Of a stretch of 64,000 bases of DNA, positions 45,180 to 54,214 are shown piece after piece (positions within the stretch are counted from its first letter, which is position 1; each line of letters starts with the position of its first letter). Made by a program: the position numbers and the translations under genes. Location of the stretch: NCBI RefSeq assembly GCF_015712165.1, contig NZ_JADPZX010000001.1, forward strand, positions 620,001 to 684,000, written 5' to 3'. Source of the stretch: Streptomyces spinoverrucosus (GTDB lineage: Bacteria > Actinomycetota > Actinomycetes > Streptomycetales > Streptomycetaceae). Below the pieces are notes generated by a model, which searched no databases, was not told the DNA's origin, and worked only from the letters and a program-made list of their open reading frames with translations.

Positions 45180-46850
45180 CTACTCCGCCTGCTTCTGGAC
45201 GTCACGGTGGCGGTAGTACGCGGCCTTCGACGGCGCGAGCGGCTCCTTGCCGAGGATCAGGTCGGCGGCCTTCTCGGCGATCATCATGACCGGGGCGTAG
45301 ATGTTGCCGTTGGTGACGTACGGCATCACCGACGCGTCCACCACACGCAGGCCCTCCACGCCGTGCACCCGCATGCCGGCGGGGTCGACGACGGCCATCT
45401 CGTCGGTGCCCATCTTGCAGGTGCAGGACGGGTGCAGGGCGGTCTCGCCCTCCTTGGCGACCCAGGCGAGGATCTCCTCGTCCGTCTCCACCTTCGGGCC
45501 GGGCGAGACCTCACCGCCGTTGTAGGGGGCGAGCGCGGGCTGGTTGAGGAGCTTGCGGGCCACCCGGATCGCCTCGACCCACTCACGGCGGTCCTGCTCG
45601 GTGGAGAGGTAGTTGAAGCGCAGCGCCGGGTGTTCGCGCGGGTCCTTGCTCTTGATCTTCACCGAGCCGACGGCGTCCGAGTACATGGGCCCCACGTGCA
45701 CCTGGTAGCCGTGGTCACCGGCGGGCGAGGAGCCGTCGTAGCGGACCGCGACCGGCAGGAAATGGAACATCAGGTTGGGGTAGTCGACGTCCTCGTTGCT
45801 GCGGGCGAAGCCGCCGGCCTCGAAGTGGTTGGTGGCGGCCGGACCCTTGCGGAAGAGCCACTGCAGTCCGATGAAGGGGGCGCGCCACTTCGCCATGTAC
45901 GGCTGCATGGAGACGGGCTGCTTGCAGGCGTACTGGACGTAGACCTCCAAGTGGTCCTGCATGTTCTCGCCGACGCCCGGCAGGTCGTGGACGACGTCGA
46001 TGCCGAGGGCGCGCAGTTCCTCGGCGTTGCCGACGCCGGAGAGCTGGAGCAGCTGCGGGGAGTTGATGGCGCCGCCGCAGAGGATGACCTCCCTGGCACG
46101 GACCTGCTGGAGTGCGCCCCGGCCGCGCTGGAACTCGACGCCGACGGCGCGCTTGCCCTCGAAGAGGACGCGCGTGACGAGGGCGCGGGTCTTGACGGTG
46201 AGGTTCGGCCGCTTCGTCGCGGGCTTGAGGTAGGCCTTGGAGGCCGAGAGCCGACGTCCGCGGTGGACATTTCGGTCGAACTCGGCGAAACCTTCCTGTC
46301 GATAGCCGTTGACGTCGTCAGTGGGCGCGTACCCCGCCTCCTGGGTGGCTTTGAGGAAGGCGCCGAAGAGGGGGTTGGTCGCCGGGCCGCGCTCGAGGAC
46401 GAGGGGGCCGTCGTGGCCTCGGAACTCGTCGTCCGGATCGGCCGCCAGGCAGTTCTCCATGCGCCGGAAGTAGGGCAGACAGTGTGCGTAGTCCCACGTC
46501 TCCATGCCGGGGTCGGCCGCCCAGCGTTCGTAGTCCATGGGGTTGCCGCGCTGGAAGATCATGCCGTTGATGCTGCTGGAGCCGCCCAGCACCTTGCCGC
46601 GCGCGTGGTAGACGCGCCGGCCGCCCATGTGGGGCTCGGGCTCGGACTCGTACTTCCAGTCGTAGAACCGGCTGCCGATCGGGTAGGTCAGCGCCGCGGG
46701 CATGTGGATGAAGACGTCCCACGGATAGTCCGAGCGGCCCGCCTCCAGGACCAGGACCCGGTTGGCCGGGTCGACGGAGAGCCTGTTCGCCAGTGCGCTG
46801 CCGGCCGATCCGCCGCCGACGATGACGAAGTCGTACTGCACAGGAGCCAT
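45180..46850 (-). CDS. betA: Choline dehydrogenase, GMC oxidoreductase family
   Basis: 556 residues. FAD loop [18 protein letters not shown] at 8-25, GMC signature [20 protein letters not shown], the second signature [15 protein letters not shown] and C-terminal [10 protein letters not shown] plus [17 protein letters not shown]. His-Asn active pair expected near the C-terminus. Oxidises choline to betaine aldehyde. ATG at 46850 behind GAGG. Divergent from the second iclR, with four operator-like dyads in the 151 bases between; followed by the MetF-like and hydrolase genes. Confidence 0.9.
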   Translation of the reverse strand: MAPVQYDFVIVGGGSAGSALANRLSVDPANRVLVLEAGRSDYPWDVFIHMPAALTYPIGSRFYDWKYESEPEPHMGGRRVYHARGKVLGGSSSINGMIFQRGNPMDYERWAADPGMETWDYAHCLPYFRRMENCLAADPDDEFRGHDGPLVLERGPATNPLFGAFLKATQEAGYAPTDDVNGYRQEGFAEFDRNVHRGRRLSASKAYLKPATKRPNLTVKTRALVTRVLFEGKRAVGVEFQRGRGALQQVRAREVILCGGAINSPQLLQLSGVGNAEELRALGIDVVHDLPGVGENMQDHLEVYVQYACKQPVSMQPYMAKWRAPFIGLQWLFRKGPAATNHFEAGGFARSNEDVDYPNLMFHFLPVAVRYDGSSPAGDHGYQVHVGPMYSDAVGSVKIKSKDPREHPALRFNYLSTEQDRREWVEAIRVARKLLNQPALAPYNGGEVSPGPKVETDEEILAWVAKEGETALHPSCTCKMGTDEMAVVDPAGMRVHGVEGLRVVDASVMPYVTNGNIYAPVMMIAEKAADLILGKEPLAPSKAAYYRHRDVQKQAE

Positions 46851-46899
46851 GGTGCCTCGCCTCGCTCGCGCCGTAGATGTGCGAGGCATGCTAGCGCCG

Positions 46900-46935
46900 G
46901 TATCGCCATACGCACCAGGTTGCGAAGTGCGCAAC
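46900..46935. promoter_or_regulatory. Tandem operator pair upstream of betA
   Basis: GTATC-N7-GCACC at 46900-46916 and GTTGC-N7-GCAAC at 46919-46935 (perfect), 19 bases apart. The perfect copy extends to AGGTTGC and GCAACTT. Located 50-85 bases before the betA ATG. Confidence 0.7.
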
Positions 46936-46974
46936 TTCCAACGACTTCATTACGCGACAGTTACTTGTCGTTAC

Positions 46975-47014
46975 GTTGTTTACTACGCGTATAGTTTCAC
47001 TGTGAGCAACTACA
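46975..47014. promoter_or_regulatory. Promoter -10 box and operator pair of the second iclR gene
   Basis: TATAGT at 46990-46995 is 6 bases before the GTG at 47002, again predicting a leaderless mRNA. The dyad TATAGTTTC-N7-GCAACTACA (46990-47014) has the same spacing and position relative to the start codon as at the first iclR; a weaker partner GTTGT-N7-GCGTA sits 19 bases upstream (46975-46991). Confidence 0.62.
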
Positions 47015-47799
47015 GCCCTGACACGGAAACGTCAAACTCGCAAACCGGCGGCGTGCAGTCGGTAGACCGAGCCATCAGCGTCCTGGAGATCCTCGCCCAG
47101 CGCGGCGAGGCGGGCGTCAGTGAGGTGGCGGGCGAGATCGAGGTGCACAAGTCCACCGCCTTCCGGCTGCTCGGAGCCCTGGAGGCGCGCGGCCTGGTGG
47201 AGCAGGCCGGGGAGCGCGGCAAGTACCGGCTCGGCTTCGGCATCGTCCGCCTGGCCGGCGCGGTCACCGGCCGTATCGACATCACCCAGCAGGGCCGTCC
47301 GGTCTGCGAGCGCCTCGCCGAGGAGATCGGCGAGACCGTCAACATCGCCGTCATGCAGGAGCACTACGCGATCAACCTGTACCAGGTGCGCGGCCCCGGA
47401 GCCATCACCGCGCACAACTGGGTCGGCCAGCTGACTCCCCTGCACGCCACCTCCAGCGGCAAGATCCTGCTGGCGTACATGCCCACCAAGGAGCGCGCCG
47501 CGCTGCTGACCGCCGCCGGTATGAAGAAGGTCACGCCGCGCACCATCACCACGAAGACGAAGCTCGAGAAGAATCTCGCCGAGGCGCGGGAGCGCGGCTA
47601 CGCCTTCACCCTGGAGGAGCTGGAGGTCGGTCTGCACGCGATGGCCGCGCCGGTCCGTAACCGGGAGGGCGAGGTCATCGCCGCGCTCAGCGCCTCCGGA
47701 CCCGCCTACCGGTTCACCGAGGAGCGCCTCCACGAGCTCTCTTCGGTGCTGCTCAAGGGCGCCGAGGAGATCAGCTACCGGATGGGCTACCTGGGCTGA
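47002..47799 (+). CDS. IclR-family transcriptional regulator (paralogue 2)
   Basis: 265 residues, GTG at 47002, no ribosome site but a -10 box directly ahead (leaderless). Winged helix VHKSTAFRLLGALEARGLVE near 45-65 and effector domain with WVGQLTPLHATSSGKILLAY and SGPAYRFTEERLHELSSVLL. Very close paralogue of the protein at 26218 over its whole length, including the first codons NY, so both probably bind the same operator. Placed between betA (divergent) and the Rieske oxygenase gene (convergent, one-base gap), the natural local regulator of the choline/betaine island. Confidence 0.9.
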   Translation: MSNYSPDTETSNSQTGGVQSVDRAISVLEILAQRGEAGVSEVAGEIEVHKSTAFRLLGALEARGLVEQAGERGKYRLGFGIVRLAGAVTGRIDITQQGRPVCERLAEEIGETVNIAVMQEHYAINLYQVRGPGAITAHNWVGQLTPLHATSSGKILLAYMPTKERAALLTAAGMKKVTPRTITTKTKLEKNLAEARERGYAFTLEELEVGLHAMAAPVRNREGEVIAALSASGPAYRFTEERLHELSSVLLKGAEEISYRMGYLG

Positions 47800-47800
47800 G

Positions 47801-48931
47801 TCACCCCTGAGGGGTCCCCAGGCGCTCGTTCACCCAGTCGTGGAACGCGCCGATGTGGTGCTCACTGGGCACCAGCACGCCACCCTTGGCGTACATCCGG
47901 GAGCTCATTCCGGGCTGCGTGCGCTCGCAGGCGTCGAAGTCCTGCTGGTTGACCCGGTGGAAGAGTTCCACGGACCGGCTCACATCCTTGCCGCTCTCGA
48001 CGACATGCGGCAGATACAGCCAGTCGCACTCGACGATCGTGCGGTCCACGGACACCGGATACATCCGGTGGAAGATCACGTGGTCGGGCACGAGATTGAT
48101 GAACACCTGGGGCTTGACGGTGATCGCGTAGTAGCGGCGGTCCTGGTCGTCCGCGACCCCGGGAATACGATCCAGGCCCTCGGAGCCGTCGACGGTGAAG
48201 CCCTGGACGTCCTCGCCGAACTCCGCGCCGTGACCCACGTAGTACTGGGCGGCGTAACCGTCCGCGAACTCCGGCAGCACCTCGGTGAGTTCGGGGTGGA
48301 TCGTGGCGCAGTGGTAGCACTCCATGAAGTTCTCGATGATGAGCTTCCAGTTCGACTTCACGTCGTAGACGATCCGCTTGCCGACGGAGAGGTTCTCGAT
48401 GCCGTAGCGCTCGATCGACTCGACGTCGCCGAGACGGGCGACCACCTCACCGATGATGTCCTCCTCGAAGGAGGGGGGGTTCTCCGCGAGGCAGACCCAC
48501 ACATAGCCGAGCCATTCGCGCACGGCCACACCCACCAGGCCGTACTCGGTACGGCCCACGTCGGGCATCTTGGTGAGGTTGGGCGCCGCGACGAGCTTTC
48601 CGTTCAGGTCGTACGTCCAGGCGTGGTACGGGCACTGGAAGGCCCGCTTCACCTCGCCGGTCTCCTCGGTGCACAGCCTCGCGCCCCGGTGCCGGCACAC
48701 GTTGAAGTACGCACGGATGCTGTTGTCCCGCGCCCGGGTGACGAGGATGCTCTCGCGACCCACGTCGACGGTGCGGAAGGCACCGGGCTTCGCCAGCTCG
48801 GCGGCGCGCGCCACGCAGAACCACATGGTCTCGAACATGCGCTCCTGCTCCTGGGCGAAGATTCCCGGATCCGTGTAGGAGGAGCCGGGGAGAGTGGCGA
48901 TCAAGCTGTCCGGCAGGCTGGTCGAGGTCAC
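47801..48931 (-). CDS. Rieske non-heme iron oxygenase, probable glycine betaine demethylase
   Basis: 376 residues from GTG at 48931 with GAGGAG upstream. Rieske [2Fe-2S] ligands Cys79, His81, Cys100 and His103 (NVCRHRGARL, CPYHAWTY); mononuclear iron site His207 and His212 in ENFMECYHCATIHPEL. Relatives are GbcA-type glycine betaine monooxygenases, choline monooxygenase and stachydrine demethylases. Because betA and betB already make betaine and the dimethylglycine oxidase lies nearby, betaine to dimethylglycine plus formaldehyde is the best fit. Electrons would come from the ferredoxin and reductase encoded next door. Tandem operators lie 68-103 bases upstream. Confidence 0.85.
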   Translation of the reverse strand: MTSTSLPDSLIATLPGSSYTDPGIFAQEQERMFETMWFCVARAAELAKPGAFRTVDVGRESILVTRARDNSIRAYFNVCRHRGARLCTEETGEVKRAFQCPYHAWTYDLNGKLVAAPNLTKMPDVGRTEYGLVGVAVREWLGYVWVCLAENPPSFEEDIIGEVVARLGDVESIERYGIENLSVGKRIVYDVKSNWKLIIENFMECYHCATIHPELTEVLPEFADGYAAQYYVGHGAEFGEDVQGFTVDGSEGLDRIPGVADDQDRRYYAITVKPQVFINLVPDHVIFHRMYPVSVDRTIVECDWLYLPHVVESGKDVSRSVELFHRVNQQDFDACERTQPGMSSRMYAKGGVLVPSEHHIGAFHDWVNERLGTPQG

Positions 48932-48998
48932 GGTGCACTCCTCGGGAGAACGTCGTGGAGGGGTCATTCACGCGCCGGGAAGAGCGACTCCGGACGGC

Positions 48999-49034
48999 GT
49001 TGTATATGAAGCAACACTGCGTGCGATGCGCAAC
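48999..49034. promoter_or_regulatory. Tandem operator pair upstream of the Rieske oxygenase gene
   Basis: GTTGT-N7-GCAAC at 48999-49015 and a weaker TGCGT-N7-GCAAC at 49018-49034, 19 bases apart, in the 148-base gap between the reductase stop and the oxygenase start. This gives the oxygenase its own promoter. Confidence 0.62.
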
Positions 49035-49079
49035 CGAAGCATGAGATGCCGCAGGGGCGGTGTCAAGATGCGGGCGGTG

Positions 49080-50243
49080 TCAGGATGCGGTGGCCGCGAG
49101 TTGCTTGCGCCGACGCATGAACAGCCGCGGCTGGTTCATCCCGAGCACGGCGACCGGGTCCCCGGCCCGCCGGTAGACAGCCAGGACATCGCGGTCGTCC
49201 GCGGTGCCGGCCTCGATGGTGACGCTGTCCGCGCCGGCCGCGTGACCGGCGAACTGGATCTTCACCCCGTACTGGTCGGACCAGAAGTACGGCGGCCGGG
49301 GCACACCCGGTTTCACCGCACCGGCCGCCAGCAGCGTGGCGACCGCGGCGTCGGGCCGTTCCCGGGCGCCGGTCCAGTGCTCGACGCGGCGATGGAAACC
49401 CGCGCGCGGGTCGTACCAGTTGGCGCAGTCACCGACCGCGACCACGCCGGCCAGGCTGGTGCGGCCGTCCGCGCCGCACTTGACGCCGTTGTCGAGGACG
49501 ATGCCGGAACCTTGCAGCCACTCGACGTTCGGGCGTGCGCCCACACCGACGACGACGATGTCGGCGGGGATGCTGCGGCCGTCCTCCAGCAGGACGGCGT
49601 CGACGCGGGTCTCCCCGCTCAGCCCCTTGACACCCACCCCGCACTCCAGGGGTACGCCGTGGTCGGCGTGGAGGGCGGAGACGATGGCGCCCATGGTCTC
49701 GCCGAGCGGTCCGGCGAGCGGCGTCGGGGCGGCCTCGACGACGGTGACGTCGAGGCCGAGGGCGTACGCGGTGGAGGCGACCTCGGCTCCGATGAAGCCT
49801 CCGCCGATCACCACCAGCCGTCCGCCGCGGGCCAGTTCGTCCCGTAGGGCGCGGGCGTCGTCCAGGGTGCGCAGGGTGTGCACGCCGGCCAGTCCCTCGG
49901 AGCCGGGGAGGGTGCGGGCCGCCGCGCCGGTCGCGATGACGACTCCGTCGGCGGACACCTCCCGTCCGTCGGCGAGCCGGATGGCACGCCGCGCGTGGTC
50001 GAGTCCGGCGGCACGGACGCCGAGCAGCCACTCCGCCCCGAGGTCCTCGCCGTCGGCCTCCAGGGCGAGTTCGGCCTCGCCGAGCCTGCCGGCCAGGAAC
50101 TCCTTGGACAGCGGGGGCCTGTCATACGGGCGGTGGAGCTCGTCCCCGATGACGACCAGCCGGCCGTCGTAGCCCTGCTTCCGCAGTGAGCGCGCCGCCG
50201 ACAGTCCGGCCAGCGAGGCGCCGACCACGGCGACGGTCCTCAC
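49080..50243 (-). CDS. FAD-dependent ferredoxin reductase
   Basis: 387 residues. Two dinucleotide folds: VAVVGASLAGLSAARSLRKQ at 4-23 for FAD and LVVIGGGFIGAEVASTAYAL near 145-165 for NAD(P)H, plus VVAVGDCANWYD near 275. Type of reductase paired with Rieske ferredoxins. GTG at 50243 overlaps the ferredoxin stop (GTGA), so the two are translationally coupled. It should pass electrons from NAD(P)H to the ferredoxin and then to the Rieske oxygenase. The upstream open frame to 50708 is another frame over the ferredoxin gene. Confidence 0.88.
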   Translation of the reverse strand: MRTVAVVGASLAGLSAARSLRKQGYDGRLVVIGDELHRPYDRPPLSKEFLAGRLGEAELALEADGEDLGAEWLLGVRAAGLDHARRAIRLADGREVSADGVVIATGAAARTLPGSEGLAGVHTLRTLDDARALRDELARGGRLVVIGGGFIGAEVASTAYALGLDVTVVEAAPTPLAGPLGETMGAIVSALHADHGVPLECGVGVKGLSGETRVDAVLLEDGRSIPADIVVVGVGARPNVEWLQGSGIVLDNGVKCGADGRTSLAGVVAVGDCANWYDPRAGFHRRVEHWTGARERPDAAVATLLAAGAVKPGVPRPPYFWSDQYGVKIQFAGHAAGADSVTIEAGTADDRDVLAVYRRAGDPVAVLGMNQPRLFMRRRKQLAATAS

Positions 50244-50602
50244 GCGGGACCCCCGGCGAGCCGCGCCGAGATGCAGGGCGGCAGGTTGGGCGCCTCGGTG
50301 GACGGCTGGACGTAGATCATGCCGTCCTCGACGACGACCTCGTGCGTCCGGACCGGAAGCTTGGCCGGCGGGGCGTCCACCGCACCGGTCCTCAGGTCGA
50401 ACTTCGAAGCATGCAGCGGGCATTCCACCTCGCAGCCCTCCAGCCAGCCGTCGGCGAGCGACGCATCCTGGTGGGTGCAGGTGTCGTCGATGGCGAAGAG
50501 CTCGCCGTCGTCGGTGTGGAACACCGAGACCGGCGGATCGATGTCGAGCCGGTGGGCCTCGCCTCGGGGGAGATCCTCGAGACGGCACGCGGGAATCATC
50601 AT
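50240..50602 (-). CDS. Rieske [2Fe-2S] ferredoxin
   Basis: 120 residues, complete. Ligands Cys42, His44, Cys61 and His64 (DDTCTHQDASL and VECPLHASKFD). Soluble small Rieske ferredoxin of the dioxygenase-electron-donor type. First gene of a two-gene unit with the reductase, which starts on its stop codon. Three operator-like dyads lie upstream (50611-50627, 50630-50646, 50712-50728), placing it in the betaine regulon. Confidence 0.9.
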   Translation of the reverse strand: MMIPACRLEDLPRGEAHRLDIDPPVSVFHTDDGELFAIDDTCTHQDASLADGWLEGCEVECPLHASKFDLRTGAVDAPPAKLPVRTHEVVVEDGMIYVQPSTEAPNLPPCISARLAGGPA

Positions 50603-50610
50603 GACACCTC

Positions 50611-50646
50611 GGTGCGTATAACGAAACGGATTGCGGTAAGCGCAAC
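50611..50646. promoter_or_regulatory. Tandem operator pair upstream of the ferredoxin gene
   Basis: GGTGC-N7-GAAAC at 50611-50627 and ATTGC-N7-GCAAC at 50630-50646, 19 bases apart and 9-44 bases before the ferredoxin ATG. A further dyad GTTGC-N7-AGAAC is at 50712-50728. Confidence 0.62.
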
Positions 50647-50751
50647 ATCAGTCTGAGGTCGCCCAGAACCCTTGTCAAGGCATTCAGAGGGCACTCCGAG
50701 CCGTGCACTGCGTTGCGTTATCCAGAACTCAATCCACATAGAACAACAACA

Positions 50752-50794
50752 GCCCGCCGCATCGACTCGCGGTGACCGCGAGCCGAGGGCGGGC
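50752..50794 (-). terminator. Terminator after the mscR operon
   Basis: Nested hairpin: outer arms GCCCGCC and GGCGGGC, inner perfect CTCGCGG-TGA-CCGCGAG. It lies 22 bases after the stop of the metallo-beta-lactamase-fold gene. Confidence 0.6.
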
Positions 50795-50815
50795 GCGTGA
50801 GGAACGCCGGTGGCG

Positions 50816-51445
50816 TCAGAAGCCGCGGTCGATCCACTCCTGGAGGTGCGGGGCCTCGGCGGCGACGGTGGTCGTCTCCCCGTGTCCGGTGTGCACGACG
50901 GTGCCTCCGGGCAGCGTCAGCAGCCGGTCCCGGATCGACTCGACGATGGTCGGGAAGTGGCTGTACGACCGTCCCGTCGCCCCCGGCCCGCCCGCGAAGA
51001 GCGTGTCGCCGCTGAAGAGCGCCGACAGGGCCGGCGCGTATAGGCAGACCGCGCCGGGGGCATGGCCGGGCGTGTGCAGCACGGTCAGCTCGGTGCCGGC
51101 CACCGTGAGGCCCTGACCGTCGGTCAGTTCGGCGTCCGGCGTCCTGTCGGGGTGGGTCTGCTTCCACAGCGGCAGGTCGTCCGGGTGGAGGAGGACCGGG
51201 GCGCCCGTGTGCGCCGCGAGTTCGGGCGCGGCGCCGATGTGGTCGTTGTGCGCGTGCGTGCACACGATCGCGGCGAGGCGCCGGTCGCCGACGGCCCGGG
51301 CGATGGCCTCGGCGTCGTGCGCGGCGTCGATGACGATCGCCTCGCTGTCGTCGCCGACGATCCACACGTTGTTGTCGACGTCCCAGGTGCCGCCGTCCAG
51401 CGAGAACGTGCCCGAGGTGACGAGGTGTTCGATGCGGGCGGCCAT
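50816..51445 (-). CDS. Metallo-beta-lactamase-fold hydrolase, candidate S-formylmycothiol hydrolase
   Basis: 209 residues. Zinc motif THAHNDH (His64, His66, Asp68, His69), later HTPGHAPGAV, FSGDTLFAGG and HTGHGETTTV, the glyoxalase-II-like pattern of thioester hydrolases. ATG at 51445 shares one base with the stop of the mycothiol-dependent formaldehyde dehydrogenase gene (TGATG). That enzyme yields S-formylmycothiol, whose hydrolysis to formate and mycothiol is the obvious next step, so I infer that role. Known members of this neighbour family are generally annotated only by fold. Confidence 0.82.
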   Translation of the reverse strand: MAARIEHLVTSGTFSLDGGTWDVDNNVWIVGDDSEAIVIDAAHDAEAIARAVGDRRLAAIVCTHAHNDHIGAAPELAAHTGAPVLLHPDDLPLWKQTHPDRTPDAELTDGQGLTVAGTELTVLHTPGHAPGAVCLYAPALSALFSGDTLFAGGPGATGRSYSHFPTIVESIRDRLLTLPGGTVVHTGHGETTTVAAEAPHLQEWIDRGF

Positions 51446-52530
51446 CAGAGGACCACCACCGAGCGCAGCACGTCGCCGTGGTGCATCCGCTCGAAGGCCT
51501 TCTCGACCTCGTCCAGCGCGATGGTCTCCGTGACGAAGGCGTCCAGGTCGAGCCGACCCTGGAGGTAGAGGTCGATGAGCATCGGGAAGTCGCGGGAGGG
51601 CAGGCAGTCGCCGTACCAGGAGGACTTCAGGGACCCGCCACGGCCGAAGACGTCCAGCAGCGGCAGTTCCAGCTTCATCTCCGGGGTCGGTACGCCGACC
51701 AGGACGACCGTACCGGCGAGGTCGCGGGCGTAGAAGGCCTGCTTGTACGTCTCCGGGCGGCCGACCGCCTCGATGACGACGTCGGCGCCGAAGCCGCCGG
51801 TCAGCTCGCGGATCGCCTCGACCGCGTCGGCTTCCTTGGAGTTGACGGTGTGGGTCGCGCCGAGGTTCTCGGCCGTCTCCAGCTTGCGGTCGTCGATGTC
51901 GACCGCGATGACCTTGGCCGCGCCCGCCAGGTTCGCCCCGGCGATCGCCGCCGCCCCGACACCGCCGCAGCCGATGACGGCGACCGAGTCACCTCGGCCG
52001 ACGTTGCCGGTGTTGATGGCCGCGCCGATGCCGGCCATCACGCCGCACCCCAGCAGACCGGCGGCGGCCGCCGAAGCGGTCGGGTCGACCTTGGTGCACT
52101 GCCCGGCCGCGACCAGCGTCTTCTCCGCGAAGGCGCCGATGCCCAGGGCCGGCGACAGCTCGGTGCCGTCCAGCAAGGTCATCTTCTGTTCGGCGTTGTG
52201 CGTGTTGAAGCAGTACCACGACTCTCCGCGCAGACAGGCACGGCACTGGCCGCACACCGCACGCCAGTTGAGGATCACGAAGTCGCCGGGCGCGACATCG
52301 GTGACCCCCTCCCCCACCGACTCCACGATCCCCGCGGCCTCATGCCCCAGCAGGAACGGGAAGTCGTCGTTGATGCCGCCCTCGCGATAGTGCAGATCGG
52401 TGTGGCAGACCCCGCAGGCCTCGATCTTCACGAGCGCCTCACCCGGACCCGGGTCGGGCACGATGATCGTTTCCAGGCTGGCGGGGGCGCCCTTGCCCCG
52501 CGCGACGACAGCACGGACCTGGTGCGTCAT
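51445..52530 (-). CDS. mscR: S-(hydroxymethyl)mycothiol dehydrogenase
   Basis: 361 residues, zinc-dependent class III-like alcohol dehydrogenase. Catalytic zinc Cys42-His43 and His63-Glu64 ([17 protein letters not shown]), structural zinc Cys93, Cys96, Cys99 and Cys107 ([15 protein letters not shown]), NAD loop [15 protein letters not shown]. Strong match to actinobacterial NAD/mycothiol-dependent formaldehyde dehydrogenase. It would detoxify the formaldehyde released by Rieske demethylation of betaine. ATG at 52530 behind GAGGAG; tandem operators end 36-71 bases upstream. Confidence 0.9.
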   Translation of the reverse strand: MTHQVRAVVARGKGAPASLETIIVPDPGPGEALVKIEACGVCHTDLHYREGGINDDFPFLLGHEAAGIVESVGEGVTDVAPGDFVILNWRAVCGQCRACLRGESWYCFNTHNAEQKMTLLDGTELSPALGIGAFAEKTLVAAGQCTKVDPTASAAAAGLLGCGVMAGIGAAINTGNVGRGDSVAVIGCGGVGAAAIAGANLAGAAKVIAVDIDDRKLETAENLGATHTVNSKEADAVEAIRELTGGFGADVVIEAVGRPETYKQAFYARDLAGTVVLVGVPTPEMKLELPLLDVFGRGGSLKSSWYGDCLPSRDFPMLIDLYLQGRLDLDAFVTETIALDEVEKAFERMHHGDVLRSVVVL

Positions 52531-52565
52531 GGCCACTCCTCGACTGGTCGAGAGTTGAATCAGAT

Positions 52566-52601
52566 GTTGCTCATTGCGGCACACATCTCACGTGTCGCAA
52601 C
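52566..52601. promoter_or_regulatory. Tandem operator pair upstream of mscR
   Basis: GTTGC-N7-GGCAC at 52566-52582 and ATCTC-N7-GCAAC at 52585-52601, 19 bases apart. One arm of each is well conserved. Places formaldehyde detoxification under the same control as betaine breakdown. Confidence 0.58.
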
Positions 52602-52789
52602 ACAGCATCGTTGAGCGCCGACCGGGGGTCAAGGAGCGCGACGAGGGTTCTCCCAGCTGGTCGGGATCCCTGTGCGGCAGCACGAACCTGGCGGGGTCGC
52701 CGCACATGGCGGTGCCACGACCCCGCCGGGCGCGGGTCCCGCCGGTCTCAGCGGGTGGAGGAGGATGTCGTTTCCGTCTCCTCCGTGGG

Positions 52790-52870
52790 TTGCGTGGACT
52801 GCGCGGCGGGCGGTCTCCAGCGCCGCGATGATGCGCAGCGCGCTGGACTTGGGGGCGCCCGTGACGGACA
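52790..52870 (-). pseudogene. Fragment of a TrpE/PabB-type chorismate-binding enzyme
   Basis: The minus strand reads RNLPAGVSVTGAPKSSALRI then IAALETARR. PAGxVTGAPKxxALxIIxxLE is the C-terminal signature of aminodeoxychorismate or anthranilate synthase component I. Neither the preceding nor the following residues continue the family, so it is an isolated remnant of roughly 30 codons. Confidence 0.6.
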
Positions 52871-53049
52871 CCCCGGCCGGAAGGTTCCGGCGAGCGGCGT
52901 GCCGCCTGATCGACCCGCTGGACGAGATGGCCGCCCTGCAGCCGGAGCTGGACATACCCGGTCACCGCCTGCCCCGCACCTCCGCCCGCCCCTCCGCCAT
53001 CACCGCGACCTGCGACCGCCTGCTCCCCTTCGAGGCTCCGTCACCCTGC

Positions 53050-53483
53050 GCTGCCGGGGGCGCCGCTGCTTCGCGCATTCCGCGACCGTCTGCTGACCGA
53101 GTTCGCGGCGGGCCTCGGCAATGGCTGATGCCGTCGTGTTCTTCTCCGCGTAGATCTGCGTGAGACGCTCGACCGCGTCGTCCTGGGCGCTTTGGCCAGC
53201 CACTTCACGCTGCTTACCGAGTTCCCGGAACCGAATCGCGTACGGGTGCAGGCAACGGGTCGGCTTGGCACAGTAGCCGTCCTTGACTCCCCGGCCCGAG
53301 GTCGGCAACACCAGGACGCAACCACGTTTGATGCCGACTGCTTGCTGACATCAGCCCGGTAACATGCCTTTGCTTCGGGAATGACCAAGCGTTAGGTCTT
53401 GGACTTGAACATGGTGCGCAGCACTTTGGACTCCCGAAAGACGGCTCCCTGCCCGCGTTCTGCAGGTCAAGGGCGTTCTTCAC
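53050..53483 (-). pseudogene. Truncated integrase-like gene
   Basis: A possible GTG start at 53483 (VKNALDLQNAG) and, in a second frame from 53311, KPTRCLHPYAIRFRELGKQR, then DAVERLTQIYAEKNTTASAI and AEARRELGQQTVAECAKQ. This resembles the N-terminal DNA-binding region of actinobacterial tyrosine integrases, ahead of the catalytic core, which is missing. One frameshift and a truncation mean no function. It marks a former mobile element beside the toxin-like locus. Confidence 0.45.
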
Positions 53484-53536
53484 TCTGACGACATGGCTCC
53501 TGCCTGCGTTCCCGTGCGAACCAGGCTGTTGTGACG

Positions 53537-54196
53537 TCACCGAGCACGCGCCTGACGCCACATCAGGAACGTGAAGGGCACAGGAAGGGTCGCCTCCCGA
53601 GGGCACCCAAGATCAGATGGCCTCCGCGCCGGCGGTCCGGCTCGCCTCCGCGACCAGGCGCGAGCCAGGAGCGGTGAGACATCGGTGACGGTGGCAAAGG
53701 AGCGCCAGAAGAGGGCGGTCCGGGGGTGGGCCATCTCGTGGTCGAAGGGGCACCACAGGACCTGGAGGAGGTCCGCGTCGGGCGGGTGCGGGAAGGGGAC
53801 GTCGCGAGCGTAGAGCTGGGCGACGGGGAGGAGGGGGATCGGGCCGTCGAACCACGGGCGGTCCGCGAGCCGCTCCCAGGTCGCCCGTTCCTCGGGTCCA
53901 CTGGGGTGCCTCGGGTTCGAGGCGCCGCCGCTCCGCCGCTACGGCGAGATCGCGGCGGAGGAGCCGGACGTCGTCCGGGGAGTGGACCACCGGCGCCGCG
54001 TGCCGGTCGTGCGGCTCGGCGCAGTACGGCCACAGCTCCGTCGGCGGGCCACAGCAGCGGCCCGCCGACGGAGCTGTCGTGCACCGTCGGCGACCCCGGC
54101 CGCGGGTGCAGCCGGGTCGCCGTGCGCGCCAGCGGGGCCAGCTGAGGGAAGAGCGCGGTCACGTCGAACGGCCGCGGTGGGGTGGTGAACTCATGC
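53537..54196 (-). pseudogene. Decayed, truncated copy of the gene at 54215-55234
   Basis: The first part, from ALFPQLAPLARTATRLHPRP to SSVGGPLLWP, is almost identical to the intact neighbour. ATGAGTTCACC at the start has lost one T relative to the intact ATGAGTTTCACC. Further shifts follow: VHSPDDVRLLRRDLAVAAER, then LLPVAQLYARDVPFPHPP and DLLQVLWCPFDHEMAHPRT in other frames. Similarity ends after TVTDV, so the C-terminal half is missing. A tandem duplication followed by decay. Confidence 0.85.
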
Positions 54197-54214
54197 CGGC
54201 TCCCGGCGTGACGG

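Larger units (their letters stand above)
52602..53536. other. Gene-poor stretch of remnants
   Basis: Nine hundred bases with no intact gene. It holds a fragment of a chorismate-utilising enzyme (about 52790-52870) and a truncated integrase-like frame (about 53050-53483), both on the minus strand. Other open frames lack ribosome sites. Composition from 53100 to 53540 is noticeably lower in GC than the neighbouring genes. Confidence 0.55.

Noticed and set aside
52588..52965. 125-codon minus-strand frame
   Set aside because: Arg/Pro-rich shadow frame overlapping the better-supported chorismate-enzyme fragment in the neighbouring frame.
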